A stretch of DNA of 64,000 bases from JAVBPB01 sp031549965 (GTDB taxonomy: Bacteria > Bacillota > Clostridia > Lachnospirales > Lachnospiraceae), in contig JAVBPB010000064.1 of NCBI GenBank assembly GCA_031549965.1, forward strand, positions 1 to 64,000, given 5' to 3'. Position numbers and translations under genes: made by a program. Shown piece by piece: positions 16,407-25,070 of the stretch; the first letter of the stretch is position 1, and each line of letters begins with the position of its first letter. The notes beneath the pieces are model-generated. The model was not told where the DNA came from and ran no database searches. It saw nothing but the letters and a program-made list of their open reading frames with translations.

Positions 16407-16491
16407 TGCAGTCTAAGGGACTTGAACCCTCACGAGCGCAATGCTCACTAGATCCTTAGTCTAGCGCGTATGCCAATTCCGCCAAAACTGC
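16407..16491 (-). tRNA. tRNA-Leu (anticodon AAG)
   Basis: The minus strand folds as a class II tRNA. The acceptor stem GCAGUUU pairs with AGACUGC, the D stem is GCG/CGC, and the anticodon stem CUAGA/UCUAG holds the loop CUAAGGA (U33, anticodon AAG). A long variable arm with GAGC/GCUC and a T arm GAGGG-UUCAAGU-CCCUU follow. The discriminator is A and CCA is not encoded. The gene is 85 nt. The long variable arm and A73 fit leucine. An unmodified or inosine A34 in a leucine tRNA is unusual; most bacteria use GAG for the CUU/CUC box. Confidence 0.93.
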
Positions 16492-16564
16492 ATTTCCTAT
16501 AAATAATACTATTTTTATGAGCATTTGTCAATAATAAAAACTAAAAAACTAAAATAAAAAACAC

Positions 16565-16594
16565 TTGACAAATATCAATCCATTAAGTTATACT
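16565..16594 (+). promoter_or_regulatory. Promoter of the ylxM-ffh operon
   Basis: TTGACA (16565-16570), 18 bp, TATACT (16589-16594), about 50 bp before ylxM. Confidence 0.7.
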
Positions 16595-16646
16595 AATAAA
16601 AGTGTTGTAAAGGCAAAAACCTTTACAGTCTTAACAGAGGTGCAAA

Positions 16647-17021
16647 ATGATCGAAACAGACAAACTAGAAAAAACAATAGAACTATCCTTATTGTACGAT
16701 TTTTATGGAGAATTGCTAACCAATCACCAAAAAAACGTCTACGAGGATTACGTACTAAACGATCTATCCCTCAGTGAAATCGCAGAAAACAAAGGTATAA
16801 GCCGTCAGGGAGTACACGACACAATAAAGCGTTGTAACAAATTACTAAACGACTACGAAGAAAAATTACACTTAGTAAAAAAGTTTCAATTCGTTAAAGA
16901 AAAAGTAAGTGAAATTGAAACCTTAACTAAACATATAGATAATACCAACAATAAAATTACCATAAATGGGTCTATAGAACAAATAAAAGAACTAACTAAT
17001 GAAATATTAGAAGTATTTTAA
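16647..17021 (+). CDS. ylxM: YlxM family SRP-associated helix-turn-helix protein
   Basis: A 124-residue protein of the YlxM/UPF0122 family, sigma-70 region 4-like: LLYDFYGELLTNHQKNVYEDYVLNDLSLSEIAENKGISRQGVHDTIKRC (about residues 13-62) is a sigma-4-type HTH, followed by a coiled C-terminal helix. The gene lies immediately upstream of ffh in nearly all Firmicutes and YlxM binds the signal recognition particle in streptococci. The ATG has GAGGTG upstream. The spacing of 38 bp to ffh and the shared promoter place it first in the SRP/ribosome operon. Confidence 0.93.
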   Translation: MIETDKLEKTIELSLLYDFYGELLTNHQKNVYEDYVLNDLSLSEIAENKGISRQGVHDTIKRCNKLLNDYEEKLHLVKKFQFVKEKVSEIETLTKHIDNTNNKITINGSIEQIKELTNEILEVF

Positions 17022-17059
17022 GTAATAAAACCCTCTAAACCATGAAAAGGAGGAAAATC

Positions 17060-18400
17060 ATGGCATTTGAAAGCTTATCAGAAAAACTTCAAAACGTTTT
17101 TAAAAACCTTAGAGGAAAAGGAAGACTGTCAGAAGCAGATGTAAAAGTCGCTCTAAAAGAAGTTAAGATGGCACTTTTAGAAGCAGATGTAAACTTTAAA
17201 GTAGTTAAACAATTTGTAAAATCAGTTGAAGAAAGAGCAATTGGTCAGGACGTTTTTTCAAGTCTTACACCAGGGCAGATGGTTATAAAGATAGTTAATG
17301 AAGAAATGATAAAACTTATGGGCGATGAAACAACTGAGATTGCACTTAAGTCAGGAAGTGAAATTACTATTATAATGATGGCCGGACTACAAGGTGCTGG
17401 TAAAACAACCACAATTGCAAAAATCGCAGGTAAATTAAAAGCCAAAGGTAAAAAGCCTCTATTAATAGCATGTGATATTTACAGACCGGCTGCTATACAA
17501 CAGTTGCAAATTAATGGTGAAAAGCAAGGAGTTCCTGTATTTTCAATGGGTGACAGCCACAAACCTGTTAACATAGCAAAAGCAGGTATAGAACATGCCA
17601 TAAAGAATGGTCAAAATGTAGTTATAATTGATACAGCAGGACGTTTACATATTGATGAAGATATGATGAACGAACTTATTGAAATAAAAGAAAATGTTGA
17701 TGTTTACCAAACTATTTTAGTAGTAGATGCTATGACAGGCCAGGATGCAGTTAATGTATCAGAAACATTTAATAATAAGATTGGAATAGATGGAGTTATT
17801 CTGACTAAATTAGATGGTGATACAAGAGGCGGAGCGGCACTTTCAATCAGGGCGGTAACAGGAAGACCTATATTATATATTGGTATGGGCGAAAAACTAT
17901 CTGATTTGGAACAATTCTATCCAGACAGAATGGCTTCAAGAATTCTTGGAATGGGTGATATATTAACCCTTATAGAAAAAGCAGAATTTGAAATGGATGA
18001 TGCTAAGGCAAGAGAGTTAGAGAAAAAGATTCGTAAATCAGAGTTTGACTTTAATGACTTCTTAGAACAGATGGGACAGCTTAAAAAAATGGGCGGACTT
18101 TCAGAAATACTTAGCATGATGCCCGGAATGGGAAGCCAGCTTAAAGATGTGGAAATAGATGAAGGTGCATTTGTAAGTGTTGAGGCTATAATTTATTCCA
18201 TGACAAAAGAAGAAAGAGCTAATCCGGATATACTTAATCCTTCAAGAAAGAAAAGAATTGCAAAAGGTGCCGGAGTAGATATTAGTGAAGTTAATAAACT
18301 AGTTAAACAATTTGAACAATCCAAAAAAATGATGAAACAGATGTCAGGTATGATGTCAGGTAAAAATGCTAAAAGAGGTAAGTTTAAGCTTCCTTTTTAA
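17060..18400 (+). CDS. ffh: Signal recognition particle protein Ffh
   Basis: A 446-residue GTPase of the SRP, which binds signal peptides and 4.5S/scRNA and delivers ribosomes to FtsY at the membrane. N domain (1-85); G domain with GLQGAGKTT (about 108-116), DTAGR, and TKLDGDTRGGAALS; methionine-rich M domain (about 310-446) including SMMPGMG and a MMKQMSGMM tail. The ATG has AAGGAGG upstream; an ATG 18 nt earlier lacks one. It has standard length and is undisturbed, in the classical order before rpsP. Confidence 0.98.
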   Translation: MAFESLSEKLQNVFKNLRGKGRLSEADVKVALKEVKMALLEADVNFKVVKQFVKSVEERAIGQDVFSSLTPGQMVIKIVNEEMIKLMGDETTEIALKSGSEITIIMMAGLQGAGKTTTIAKIAGKLKAKGKKPLLIACDIYRPAAIQQLQINGEKQGVPVFSMGDSHKPVNIAKAGIEHAIKNGQNVVIIDTAGRLHIDEDMMNELIEIKENVDVYQTILVVDAMTGQDAVNVSETFNNKIGIDGVILTKLDGDTRGGAALSIRAVTGRPILYIGMGEKLSDLEQFYPDRMASRILGMGDILTLIEKAEFEMDDAKARELEKKIRKSEFDFNDFLEQMGQLKKMGGLSEILSMMPGMGSQLKDVEIDEGAFVSVEAIIYSMTKEERANPDILNPSRKKRIAKGAGVDISEVNKLVKQFEQSKKMMKQMSGMMSGKNAKRGKFKLPF

Positions 18401-18443
18401 TAAACGATACTAAGGATTATCCTTTAAGGAGGTGAAACGACAA

Positions 18444-18689
18444 ATGGCAGTTAAAATGAGATTAAAAAGAATGGGACAAAAGAAAGCTCCTTTTTATAGA
18501 ATAATAGTAGCAGATGCTAGAGCTCCAAGAGATGGAAAATTTATCGAAGAAATCGGAACTTATGATCCAACTAAAAATCCAGTTGCAGTTAAAATTAATG
18601 CTGAGCTTGCTTCAAAATGGTTATCAAACGGTGCACAACCAACTGAAAAAGTTGCTCAATTATTAAAAAATGCTGGTATTACGAAATAA
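18444..18689 (+). CDS. rpsP: 30S ribosomal protein S16
   Basis: An 81-residue S16 with the diagnostic MAVKMRLKRMGQKKAPFYRI start and DARAPRDGKFIEEIGTYDP block. It assembles early with helix h15-h17 of 16S rRNA. The start is set by AAGGAGGTG 12 nt before ATGGCAGTT; the longer in-frame ATG is upstream of the ribosome site. It is third in the ylxM-ffh operon, followed by a tetraloop hairpin. Confidence 0.98.
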   Translation: MAVKMRLKRMGQKKAPFYRIIVADARAPRDGKFIEEIGTYDPTKNPVAVKINAELASKWLSNGAQPTEKVAQLLKNAGITK

Positions 18690-18696
18690 TTTATCA

Positions 18697-18720
18697 CTAA
18701 CCAGACGTAAGTCTGGTTAG
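18697..18720 (+). other. Intergenic mRNA hairpin between rpsP and khpA
   Basis: A perfect 10-bp stem CTAACCAGAC/GTCTGGTTAG capped by a GTAA (GNRA-type) loop. No T run follows, so it is more likely a processing or stability hairpin than a full terminator. Confidence 0.7.
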
Positions 18721-18762
18721 TAGTGTACTAGGGGTTTATTTTAGTGGAGGTGAAAGCAAATA

Positions 18763-18993
18763 ATGAAAGAATTAGTTGAAATAATTGCTAAAGCACTAGT
18801 TGATTATCCCAATGAAGTGGTTGTAACAGAAAAAGAAACCGATAAAGCAATAATTCTTGAGTTAAAAGTAGCTCAGGATGATATGGGAAAAGTAATAGGC
18901 AAGCAAGGCCGAATTGCAAAATCAATACGTACTGTTGTAAAAGCAGCAGCGACTAAGGATGACAAAAAGGTAGTTGTGGAAATATTACAATAA
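18763..18993 (+). CDS. khpA: KH-domain RNA-binding protein KhpA (YlqC)
   Basis: A 76-residue single KH domain with the GKQGRIAK loop (GxxG) and the VVTEKETDKAIILELKVAQDDMGKVIG strand-helix core. KhpA pairs with KhpB/Jag in Firmicutes to bind RNA and affect cell elongation and division. It is always encoded between rpsP and rimM. TGGAGGTGAAAGC precedes the ATG. Normal length. Confidence 0.95.
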   Translation: MKELVEIIAKALVDYPNEVVVTEKETDKAIILELKVAQDDMGKVIGKQGRIAKSIRTVVKAAATKDDKKVVVEILQ

Positions 18994-19101
18994 CATTTTG
19001 ATGTTTAATTATATAATAAACAAATTTAAGTTATTTTTCAGGATAAAACTTGAAAGATAACTTTCTTTTACTTGTAAAAAGATAAATAGTATGGAGGAAA
19101 A

Positions 19102-19617
19102 ATGAAAGATTTATTACAAGTGGGAATAATATCCCAAACTCATGGAATAAAAGGCGAAGTTAAAGTATTTCCAACAACAGATGATATTAACCGTTTTAAA
19201 AAATTAAAGGAAATAATATTAGATACAGGTAAAGATAAGATAAACCTTAAAATAGAAAGTGTTAAATTTTTTAAGCAATATGCAATACTAAAATTTAAAG
19301 GTATTGATAACATAAATGATATAGAAATCTATAAAGGCAAAAGTCTTTTTGTAACAAGAGAAAATGCAGTAAAATTAGAAAAAGATGAGTATTTTATTGC
19401 AGATTTAATAGGTTTAGAAGTAATTACTGATGAAAATATAAAATTAGGAATATTAACAGATATAATGGTAACAGGTGCAAATGATGTGTATGTAGTCACA
19501 AGTGAAGAAAAAAAAGAAATATTAATACCTGCAATTAAAGACTGCATTTTGGAGGTTAATGTTTTGGATAAATATATAAAAGTACATTTATTAAAAGGAT
19601 TATTAGAACTATTATAG
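19102..19617 (+). CDS. rimM: Ribosome maturation factor RimM
   Basis: A 171-residue RimM with an N-terminal RimM barrel (LLQVGIISQTHGIKGEVKVFPTTDD) and a C-terminal PRC-barrel domain (about 95-170, with YFIADLIGLEV and ILIPAIKDCILEVNV). It acts in 30S head maturation around S19. GGAGG precedes the ATG. It lies 50 bp before trmD, its usual partner. Confidence 0.97.
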   Translation: MKDLLQVGIISQTHGIKGEVKVFPTTDDINRFKKLKEIILDTGKDKINLKIESVKFFKQYAILKFKGIDNINDIEIYKGKSLFVTRENAVKLEKDEYFIADLIGLEVITDENIKLGILTDIMVTGANDVYVVTSEEKKEILIPAIKDCILEVNVLDKYIKVHLLKGLLELL

Positions 19618-19667
19618 CAGTAAGTAGTGTAAAGGAATTTAGATGAAAGGAAAATGCGGTGTAAATT

Positions 19668-20393
19668 ATGAACTATCACGTATTAACCCTGTTTCCGGAA
19701 ATGATTTGGGATGGTTTAAATAAAAGTATAATAAAAAGAGCAATAGAAAATAAAAAAGTAACACTAAATACAGTTAACATAAGAGATTTTACCACCAGTA
19801 AGCATTTAAAGGTGGATGACTATCCTTATGGGGGCGGTGCTGGAATGGTAATGCAGCCAGAACCAATCTACCGGGCATATGAAGATATAAAAGGTAAGAT
19901 TGCTTCTAAAAATCCAAGGGTAATTTACTTAACTCCTCAGGGAAAAGTATTTAATCAGGATATGGCAAAGGAATTATCAAAAGAAGAAGATTTAATATTC
20001 TTATGCGGTCATTATGAAGGGGTAGATGAAAGAATAATAGAAGAAATTGTTACAGATAATATTTCCATAGGAGATTATGTATTAACTGGCGGAGAGCTTG
20101 CAGCCATGGTAGTTATTGATGCTGTATCAAGGCTGGTTAGTGATGTTCTTCATAATGAGATATCAAAAGACTTTGAAACCTTTAATGACAATTTGTTAGA
20201 ATATCCTCAATATACAAGGCCAGAAGAATTTATGGGGAAAAAAGTTCCAGAGGTTTTATTATCAGGTCACCATGCCAATATAGAAAAATGGAGAAGGGAA
20301 CAATCTATTATAAGAACTAAAAAAATCCGTCCTGATTTACTTGAAAAAGCTTTATTAACAGAAAGTGAAAAAAAGCTTGCAAAGTCAATTTAA
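19668..20393 (+). CDS. trmD: tRNA (guanine-37-N1)-methyltransferase TrmD
   Basis: A 241-residue SPOUT methyltransferase that makes m1G37 from S-adenosylmethionine and prevents +1 frameshifting. Knot motifs are visible: YLTPQGKVFNQ, LCGHYEGVDERI and SIGDYVLTGGELAAMV, plus the tRNA-binding tail PPEF-type region LEYPQYTRPEEF. TAAATT and a weak GGTG site precede the ATG. Complete length. Confidence 0.98.
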   Translation: MNYHVLTLFPEMIWDGLNKSIIKRAIENKKVTLNTVNIRDFTTSKHLKVDDYPYGGGAGMVMQPEPIYRAYEDIKGKIASKNPRVIYLTPQGKVFNQDMAKELSKEEDLIFLCGHYEGVDERIIEEIVTDNISIGDYVLTGGELAAMVVIDAVSRLVSDVLHNEISKDFETFNDNLLEYPQYTRPEEFMGKKVPEVLLSGHHANIEKWRREQSIIRTKKIRPDLLEKALLTESEKKLAKSI

Positions 20394-20501
20394 TTATGAT
20401 ATAGTAAATAATTGTGAGACAAAGTGGATGGTCCTCTGTTACTATATGCTAAAGCATCCAGCGTATTAAGAACATCTAAATAATAAAGGAGGTTTTCACA
20501 A
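20394..20501 (+). promoter_or_regulatory. Structured rplS leader, possibly an L19 autoregulatory RNA
   Basis: A 108-nt untranslated stretch between trmD and rplS. A stem TGGATG (20425-20430) with CATCCA (20455-20460) encloses a 24-nt loop, then an unpaired stretch leads to AAAGGAGG. Known L19 leaders occupy this position in Firmicutes; I could not test the fit to that model. Confidence 0.4.
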
Positions 20502-20849
20502 ATGAAAGATATTATTAAGAATATTGAATCTTCTCAATTAAAGGCTGAAGTGCCTAAATTTAATGTAGGAGATGTTGTAAGAGTATCAGCAAAAGTAAAA
20601 GAAGGTACTCGTGAAAGAATTCAGATTTTTGAAGGAACAGTAATAAAAAGACAAAATGGTGGTTCTAAAGAAACTTTTACAGTTAGAAAATCCTCTAACG
20701 GTATAGGAGTAGAAAAGACTTGGCCATTACACTCTCCAAACGTTGAAAAGGTTGAAGTTATCAGAGCAGGTAAAGTTAGAAGAGCAAAATTATACTATCT
20801 ACGTGGTAGAGTTGGTAAGAGAGCTAAAGTTAAAGAACTTGTTAAATAA
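20502..20849 (+). CDS. rplS: 50S ribosomal protein L19
   Basis: A 115-residue L19 with the hallmark VPKFNVGDVVRVSAKVKEG, RIQIFEGTVIKRQNGG and FTVRKSSNGIGVEKTWPLHSP segments and the basic C-terminal LYYLRGRVGKRAKVKE. It sits at the 30S-50S interface. AAAGGAGG precedes the ATG. A terminator hairpin follows. Confidence 0.98.
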   Translation: MKDIIKNIESSQLKAEVPKFNVGDVVRVSAKVKEGTRERIQIFEGTVIKRQNGGSKETFTVRKSSNGIGVEKTWPLHSPNVEKVEVIRAGKVRRAKLYYLRGRVGKRAKVKELVK

Positions 20850-20863
20850 TTGTAACAACCAAG

Positions 20864-20896
20864 AAGGGACTAGTACATATGTATTTGTCTCTTTTT
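20864..20896 (+). terminator. Terminator after rplS
   Basis: AAGGGAC pairs with GTCTCTT (one G-U), with an inner TACATATGTA, then a run of T. It separates the ribosomal operon from lepB. Confidence 0.7.
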
Positions 20897-20962
20897 TGCT
20901 TATATAAATATAAAACATATTAAAGGAATGGGGAACTTTCAATTAGTTCCCAAGGTGTGAGT

Positions 20963-21589
20963 ATGGCGTACGATACAAAAAGAAGAAAACGAAATAAACC
21001 CACACTTTTAATAGAAATTATTAGGTGGGCAGTAGAAATAGCAATTGTAATATCTATTGCATACTTTCTATTTTATAACTATGGTGAAAAAACAAATATA
21101 CTTGGCGAATCCATGCAGCCAACATTATTAGATGGTGAAAAAATCATTATAGATAAATTAAAGTACCACTTTACCGGACCATCAAGGTTTGATATAATTG
21201 TATTTACATTAGATAACAATGAAGACTATTATTATATAAAAAGAGTTATAGCCCTTCCAGGTGAAACAGTTCAAATAAAGGATGGACTTATATATATAGA
21301 TAATCAAATTCTTAAAGAGGAGCTTACTTTTGAACCTATAGATAATCCAGGAGACTTTTATGAACCTATTACTTTGGGTGAGGATGAATATTTTGTGCTG
21401 GGAGATAACCGAAATAATAGTGATGATAGCAGGTTTGAATCCATTGGTCTTATAAGCGATGGTCAAATTAAAGGAAAAGCATGGTTAAGGGTTGAACCTA
21501 TTGACAATATAACAGTAATAGATAAAATTGATAATTCTCAATTATCCACTGAAACTGAAAGTGATAAATCTAGTGAAGATTTGCAATAA
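20963..21589 (+). CDS. lepB: Signal peptidase I (first of three paralogues)
   Basis: A 208-residue type I signal peptidase. One N-terminal transmembrane helix (about residues 18-38) anchors the catalytic domain outside. Catalytic Ser lies in GESMQP and the general-base Lys in YYIKRVIALPGE; the later GDNRNNSDDSR box is also present. The ATG at 20963 has AAGGTG 6 nt upstream. A Ser/Glu/Asp-rich tail of about 20 residues follows the last family box. Sequence differs clearly from the copies at 24414 and 35235, which share more with each other. Confidence 0.96.
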   Translation: MAYDTKRRKRNKPTLLIEIIRWAVEIAIVISIAYFLFYNYGEKTNILGESMQPTLLDGEKIIIDKLKYHFTGPSRFDIIVFTLDNNEDYYYIKRVIALPGETVQIKDGLIYIDNQILKEELTFEPIDNPGDFYEPITLGEDEYFVLGDNRNNSDDSRFESIGLISDGQIKGKAWLRVEPIDNITVIDKIDNSQLSTETESDKSSEDLQ

Positions 21590-21617
21590 ATAAAACATAG
21601 AAAAAAGAGGAATATAT

Positions 21618-22466
21618 ATGCATTTTCAATGGTATCCAGGTCATATGACTAAGGCAAAGCGTATGATGCAAGAAGATATAAAGTTAATAAATGTTGTAAT
21701 AGAACTATTAGATGCAAGAATACCATATAGTAGTATGAATCCTGATATAGATGTGTTAGCAAAAAATAAATCCAGAGTTATTTTACTAAATAAGTCTGAT
21801 TTAGCCTCAGAAGCTCATACAAAAAAATGGAGGGAATGGTTTGAATCCAAAGGATATTATGTAGTAGAGCTTAATTCAAAATCTGGAGATGGAATAAAGT
21901 TAATTACTCCAATAATAATGGAGGCATGTAAGGAAAAAATTGAAAGAGACAAAAGAAGAGGAATACTAAACAGACCTATTAGAGCGATGGTTGTTGGAAT
22001 ACCTAATGTAGGAAAATCAACCTTTATTAACTCTTTTGCTAAAAAAGCATGTACAAAAACCGGTAATAAACCTGGAGTAACTAAGGGGAAACAGTGGATA
22101 AGGTTGAATAAAGATATAGAGCTTTTAGATACTCCCGGAATACTTTGGCCAAAGTTTGATGATCAAAGAGTTGGTCTTAAATTAGCTTTAGTTGGATCAA
22201 TTAAAGATGAGATACTAAATTCTTTAGAACTGTCCATAGAACTTATTAATTATTTAAGAGAAAAATGTAAAGGTATTCTAAATAAGCGATATGATGTAGA
22301 TGATACTTTAGATAGTTTAAATATATTAAATCAGATTGCAGATAAAAGGCATTGCAGGCTTAAGGGGGATGAATTAGACATTAATAAAGCAGCCATATTA
22401 TTATTGGATGATTTTAGAAATGGAAGACTTGGAAGAATAACACTTGAGAATGTGGAGGGAGATTAA
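21618..22466 (+). CDS. rbgA: Ribosome biogenesis GTPase YlqF/RbgA
   Basis: A 282-residue circularly permuted GTPase required for late 50S assembly. The order is G4 NKSD, G5, then G1 GIPNVGKST and G3 DTPG, as expected for the YlqF group. The N-terminal HFQWYPGHMTKA is diagnostic. The C-terminal helical domain binds 23S rRNA. AAAGAGGAA precedes the ATG. It follows lepB by 28 bp in the usual Firmicutes arrangement. Confidence 0.97.
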   Translation: MHFQWYPGHMTKAKRMMQEDIKLINVVIELLDARIPYSSMNPDIDVLAKNKSRVILLNKSDLASEAHTKKWREWFESKGYYVVELNSKSGDGIKLITPIIMEACKEKIERDKRRGILNRPIRAMVVGIPNVGKSTFINSFAKKACTKTGNKPGVTKGKQWIRLNKDIELLDTPGILWPKFDDQRVGLKLALVGSIKDEILNSLELSIELINYLREKCKGILNKRYDVDDTLDSLNILNQIADKRHCRLKGDELDINKAAILLLDDFRNGRLGRITLENVEGD

Positions 22467-22473
22467 TTAAATA

Positions 22474-22746
22474 ATGGAAGAAACGAATATTCTTAAGAAG
22501 TTTAATGATATAAAAAGTTTCAAAAGGAAAAAATATGACGAAGAGAACTTGACAGAAATTGAAATAAGTTTTATAGTGCAACGCATTCAAAATGGAATAT
22601 ATAATGAAGATGATATAAAAGTTATAGAGAATTTAATCAAATATAATTATTATTCAACAAGAGAAATTAAAGAAATAATTTATTTTTTTACAATAACACC
22701 AAAAGAAGTTATTAATTTAATAAATAAAGAAAGTGTTTTATTATAA
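22474..22746 (+). CDS. Uncharacterised 90-residue protein
   Basis: A short, charged, helical protein without a family I recognise. No membrane segment, signal peptide or Cys cluster. It starts 7 bp after rbgA, with GGAGGG inside the rbgA tail as its ribosome site, and precedes the glycosyltransferase by 17 bp. It is co-transcribed and probably a lineage-specific passenger of the same insertion that brought the glycosyltransferase. Confidence 0.7.
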   Translation: MEETNILKKFNDIKSFKRKKYDEENLTEIEISFIVQRIQNGIYNEDDIKVIENLIKYNYYSTREIKEIIYFFTITPKEVINLINKESVLL

Positions 22747-22763
22747 CAATAGGGAGACTTAAT

Positions 22764-24401
22764 ATGAAAGAAAAAATATGCTTTATAATATGTGTATCAG
22801 ATGATAGATATTTTAATGAATGCATGTTATACATAAGTGATTTAACAGTACCTGTTGATATTGAAACAGAGTTTATTTGTGTATATAATGCAAAATCTTT
22901 AACAAGTGTATACAATAAAGCATTAGAAAGCACAGATTCAAAATATAAAGTATATTTACATCAGGATGCTTTCATACTAAATAAAGATTTTATAATAGAT
23001 ATTCTTAAAATTTTTAGAGAAAACAAACAAGTAGGTATACTTGGAGTTGCAGGTACTAAAAAAATGCCAAATAATGGAATATGGTGGGAAGAGAAAGAAG
23101 CTACATTTGGAAAGATTCATCATATGTCTGGTTTTGGAATGTTTAATCAGGATTTTTCAAAGCAAGCATCAAGCAAGGAATTTGAATATGTAGTTGCTTT
23201 AGATGGAGTATTAATAGCAACACAGTATGATATAAAATGGAGAGAAGATTTATTTGATGGATGGCATTTTTATGATATATCTCAATGTTATGAGTTTAGT
23301 ATAAAAGGATATCATGTTGTGATTCCAAACCAAATAAGTCCATGGGTCATGCATGCTGGTAAACGGTTGATTAAGCATATCGGAAAAGATTATGAAGAAT
23401 ATAGAGAGATATTTTTAAAAGAATATAATGAAAATTTAGAAAAATACAATGCAAAAATAACAGAAATGGATTCAAATGATATAGAAGAATTAGAGATGAT
23501 TAAGGAAAAATTAGATGATTATATCGGAAATAATCTAATAGATGAAATCAATATATTATGTGAAGAATTTATAGGAAAATATCCTCTTGATTTTGATATC
23601 AATTTAACTTATGCATATTCTAGTGAATTAAGAAAAAATAAGCTAAAAGCAACGTTTTTTTCCAGAAAAGCTTTATCAATTAATTATTCAGAAATGGCAA
23701 AAAAGATTTATGAAAGAAATAAAGTTGATATTAAGGTATATTTATTGGAAACTAAAATAAGTAATATTCCAATAAGTAATATATATACCCCTCTTTTAAT
23801 AGGGGGAGAAAACGTTTCAGAACAGATGCACCTATGTGATAATATTTCGCCTAAATATGATTATTATGGGGAATTAACGGCTATATATTGGATATGGAAG
23901 AATTCAATGGCAGATTATATTGGTATTAATTATCAAGACAAATATTTTAGATATAATATGCGAAGTAATAGTATTGCAAATGATCAAGATATAGAAAAAA
24001 TGCTTTTAGAAAATGATATTGTTTTATCATATAAAGCCCCATTGAAATTTAATATAAAAGACAGATTATCTTGTGAAATTATTAATACAGTAAGGGAAAT
24101 AATAGTAAAAATATGCCCTGACTATGAAAAAAATTACCTTGAAGTAATAGAAGAAAACTTGTTTTTTGAAGAAAATCTATTTATTACAAACAAAACTGTT
24201 TTTTACAATTATTGCAAATGGTTATTTCTAATTACATTTGAATATGAAAAAATTGAAGTTGATCTGGAAGATATGACTTTGAGAAAAACAAATTATAATT
24301 TATTATCAAAAATTTTATTTAATACATGGATAAACAAACAGAATTTAAAACAAGTAAATAGCATAGTATTAAATAGCTTTCATGCAGATCAGGTAAGGTG
24401 A
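22764..24401 (+). CDS. Glycosyltransferase-like protein with C-terminal partial DUF4422
   Basis: A 545-residue protein inside a housekeeping operon. Residues about 1-220 resemble a GT-A family 2-like glycosyltransferase: CFIICVSDDRYFNEC, VYNKALESTDSKYKVYLHQDAF (with a DxD-like region replaced by HQD), VALDGVLIATQ and WHFYDISQCYEFSIKGY. Residues 225-330 are helical repeats. Residues about 330-470 match the start of DUF4422 (also linked to capsule glycosyltransferases): LLIGGENVSEQMHLCDNISPKYDYYGELTAIYWIWKN then ADYIGINYQDKYFRYN. The DUF4422 part looks shortened. The ATG has AGGGAG upstream. Its AT-rich coding and its position between rbgA and a signal peptidase suggest a lineage-specific insertion; the substrate is unknown. 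Confidence 0.75.
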   Translation: MKEKICFIICVSDDRYFNECMLYISDLTVPVDIETEFICVYNAKSLTSVYNKALESTDSKYKVYLHQDAFILNKDFIIDILKIFRENKQVGILGVAGTKKMPNNGIWWEEKEATFGKIHHMSGFGMFNQDFSKQASSKEFEYVVALDGVLIATQYDIKWREDLFDGWHFYDISQCYEFSIKGYHVVIPNQISPWVMHAGKRLIKHIGKDYEEYREIFLKEYNENLEKYNAKITEMDSNDIEELEMIKEKLDDYIGNNLIDEINILCEEFIGKYPLDFDINLTYAYSSELRKNKLKATFFSRKALSINYSEMAKKIYERNKVDIKVYLLETKISNIPISNIYTPLLIGGENVSEQMHLCDNISPKYDYYGELTAIYWIWKNSMADYIGINYQDKYFRYNMRSNSIANDQDIEKMLLENDIVLSYKAPLKFNIKDRLSCEIINTVREIIVKICPDYEKNYLEVIEENLFFEENLFITNKTVFYNYCKWLFLITFEYEKIEVDLEDMTLRKTNYNLLSKILFNTWINKQNLKQVNSIVLNSFHADQVR

Positions 24402-24413
24402 AGGAGGTAAATT

Positions 24414-25058
24414 ATGTTTAATAATCAAGAATCTGATAAGGAAAAATTAAAAGAAGATGAATATGTAGAAGATATAACTTTATATGATAATGAAATTTTA
24501 GAATACGAAGAAGAAAAACGGGAAATTAATATATTTAAAGAGCTATTTGGAATGCTAATATATATTATAATTGTATTATTACTTACATTTTTTATTGTAA
24601 CTTTTGTCGGACAGCGTACACAGGTAAGCGGTCGTTCAATGGAATCTACATTAGAAGATGGGGACAATCTTATTGTTGATAAAATATCATATCGATTTGT
24701 AGCTCCAAAACGTTTTGATATAATAGTATTTCCATATCAGTTTTCAGAAAATGTATATTATATTAAAAGAATAATTGGATTGCCAGGAGAAACGGTACAG
24801 ATAATAGATAGTGAAATTTATATTAACGGTGAAGTGCTAGAAGAAAATTATGGTAAGGAAACTCTTATTAGTGCAGGAATTGCGGAGGAACCCATTGTGC
24901 TTGGGGAAAAAGAATATTTTGTAATGGGAGATAATAGAAATCATAGTTCAGACAGCAGAGACTCAGACGTTGGAAAAATTGACAAAGATACAATTGTTGG
25001 CAGAGCATTTTTAAGAATTTGGCCATTTAATCATTTTGGTATATTAAAACATCAATAA
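24414..25058 (+). CDS. lepB: Signal peptidase I (second paralogue)
   Basis: A 214-residue type I signal peptidase with a long acidic cytosolic N-terminus (about 42 residues), a transmembrane helix (about 46-66), catalytic Ser in GRSMES and Lys in YYIKRIIGLPGE, and the GDNRNHSSDSRDS box. AAGGAGG precedes the ATG. It lies between the glycosyltransferase and rnhB; lepB next to rnhB is normal for Firmicutes, so this may be the original copy. It is most similar to the copy at 35235. Confidence 0.96.
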   Translation: MFNNQESDKEKLKEDEYVEDITLYDNEILEYEEEKREINIFKELFGMLIYIIIVLLLTFFIVTFVGQRTQVSGRSMESTLEDGDNLIVDKISYRFVAPKRFDIIVFPYQFSENVYYIKRIIGLPGETVQIIDSEIYINGEVLEENYGKETLISAGIAEEPIVLGEKEYFVMGDNRNHSSDSRDSDVGKIDKDTIVGRAFLRIWPFNHFGILKHQ

Positions 25059-25070
25059 TATGGAGAATAC

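Noticed and set aside
16407..16491. tRNA-Leu as an integration site for the island.
   Set aside because: The island ends about 6 kb away, and no repeat of the tRNA 3' end was noticed near its edges.
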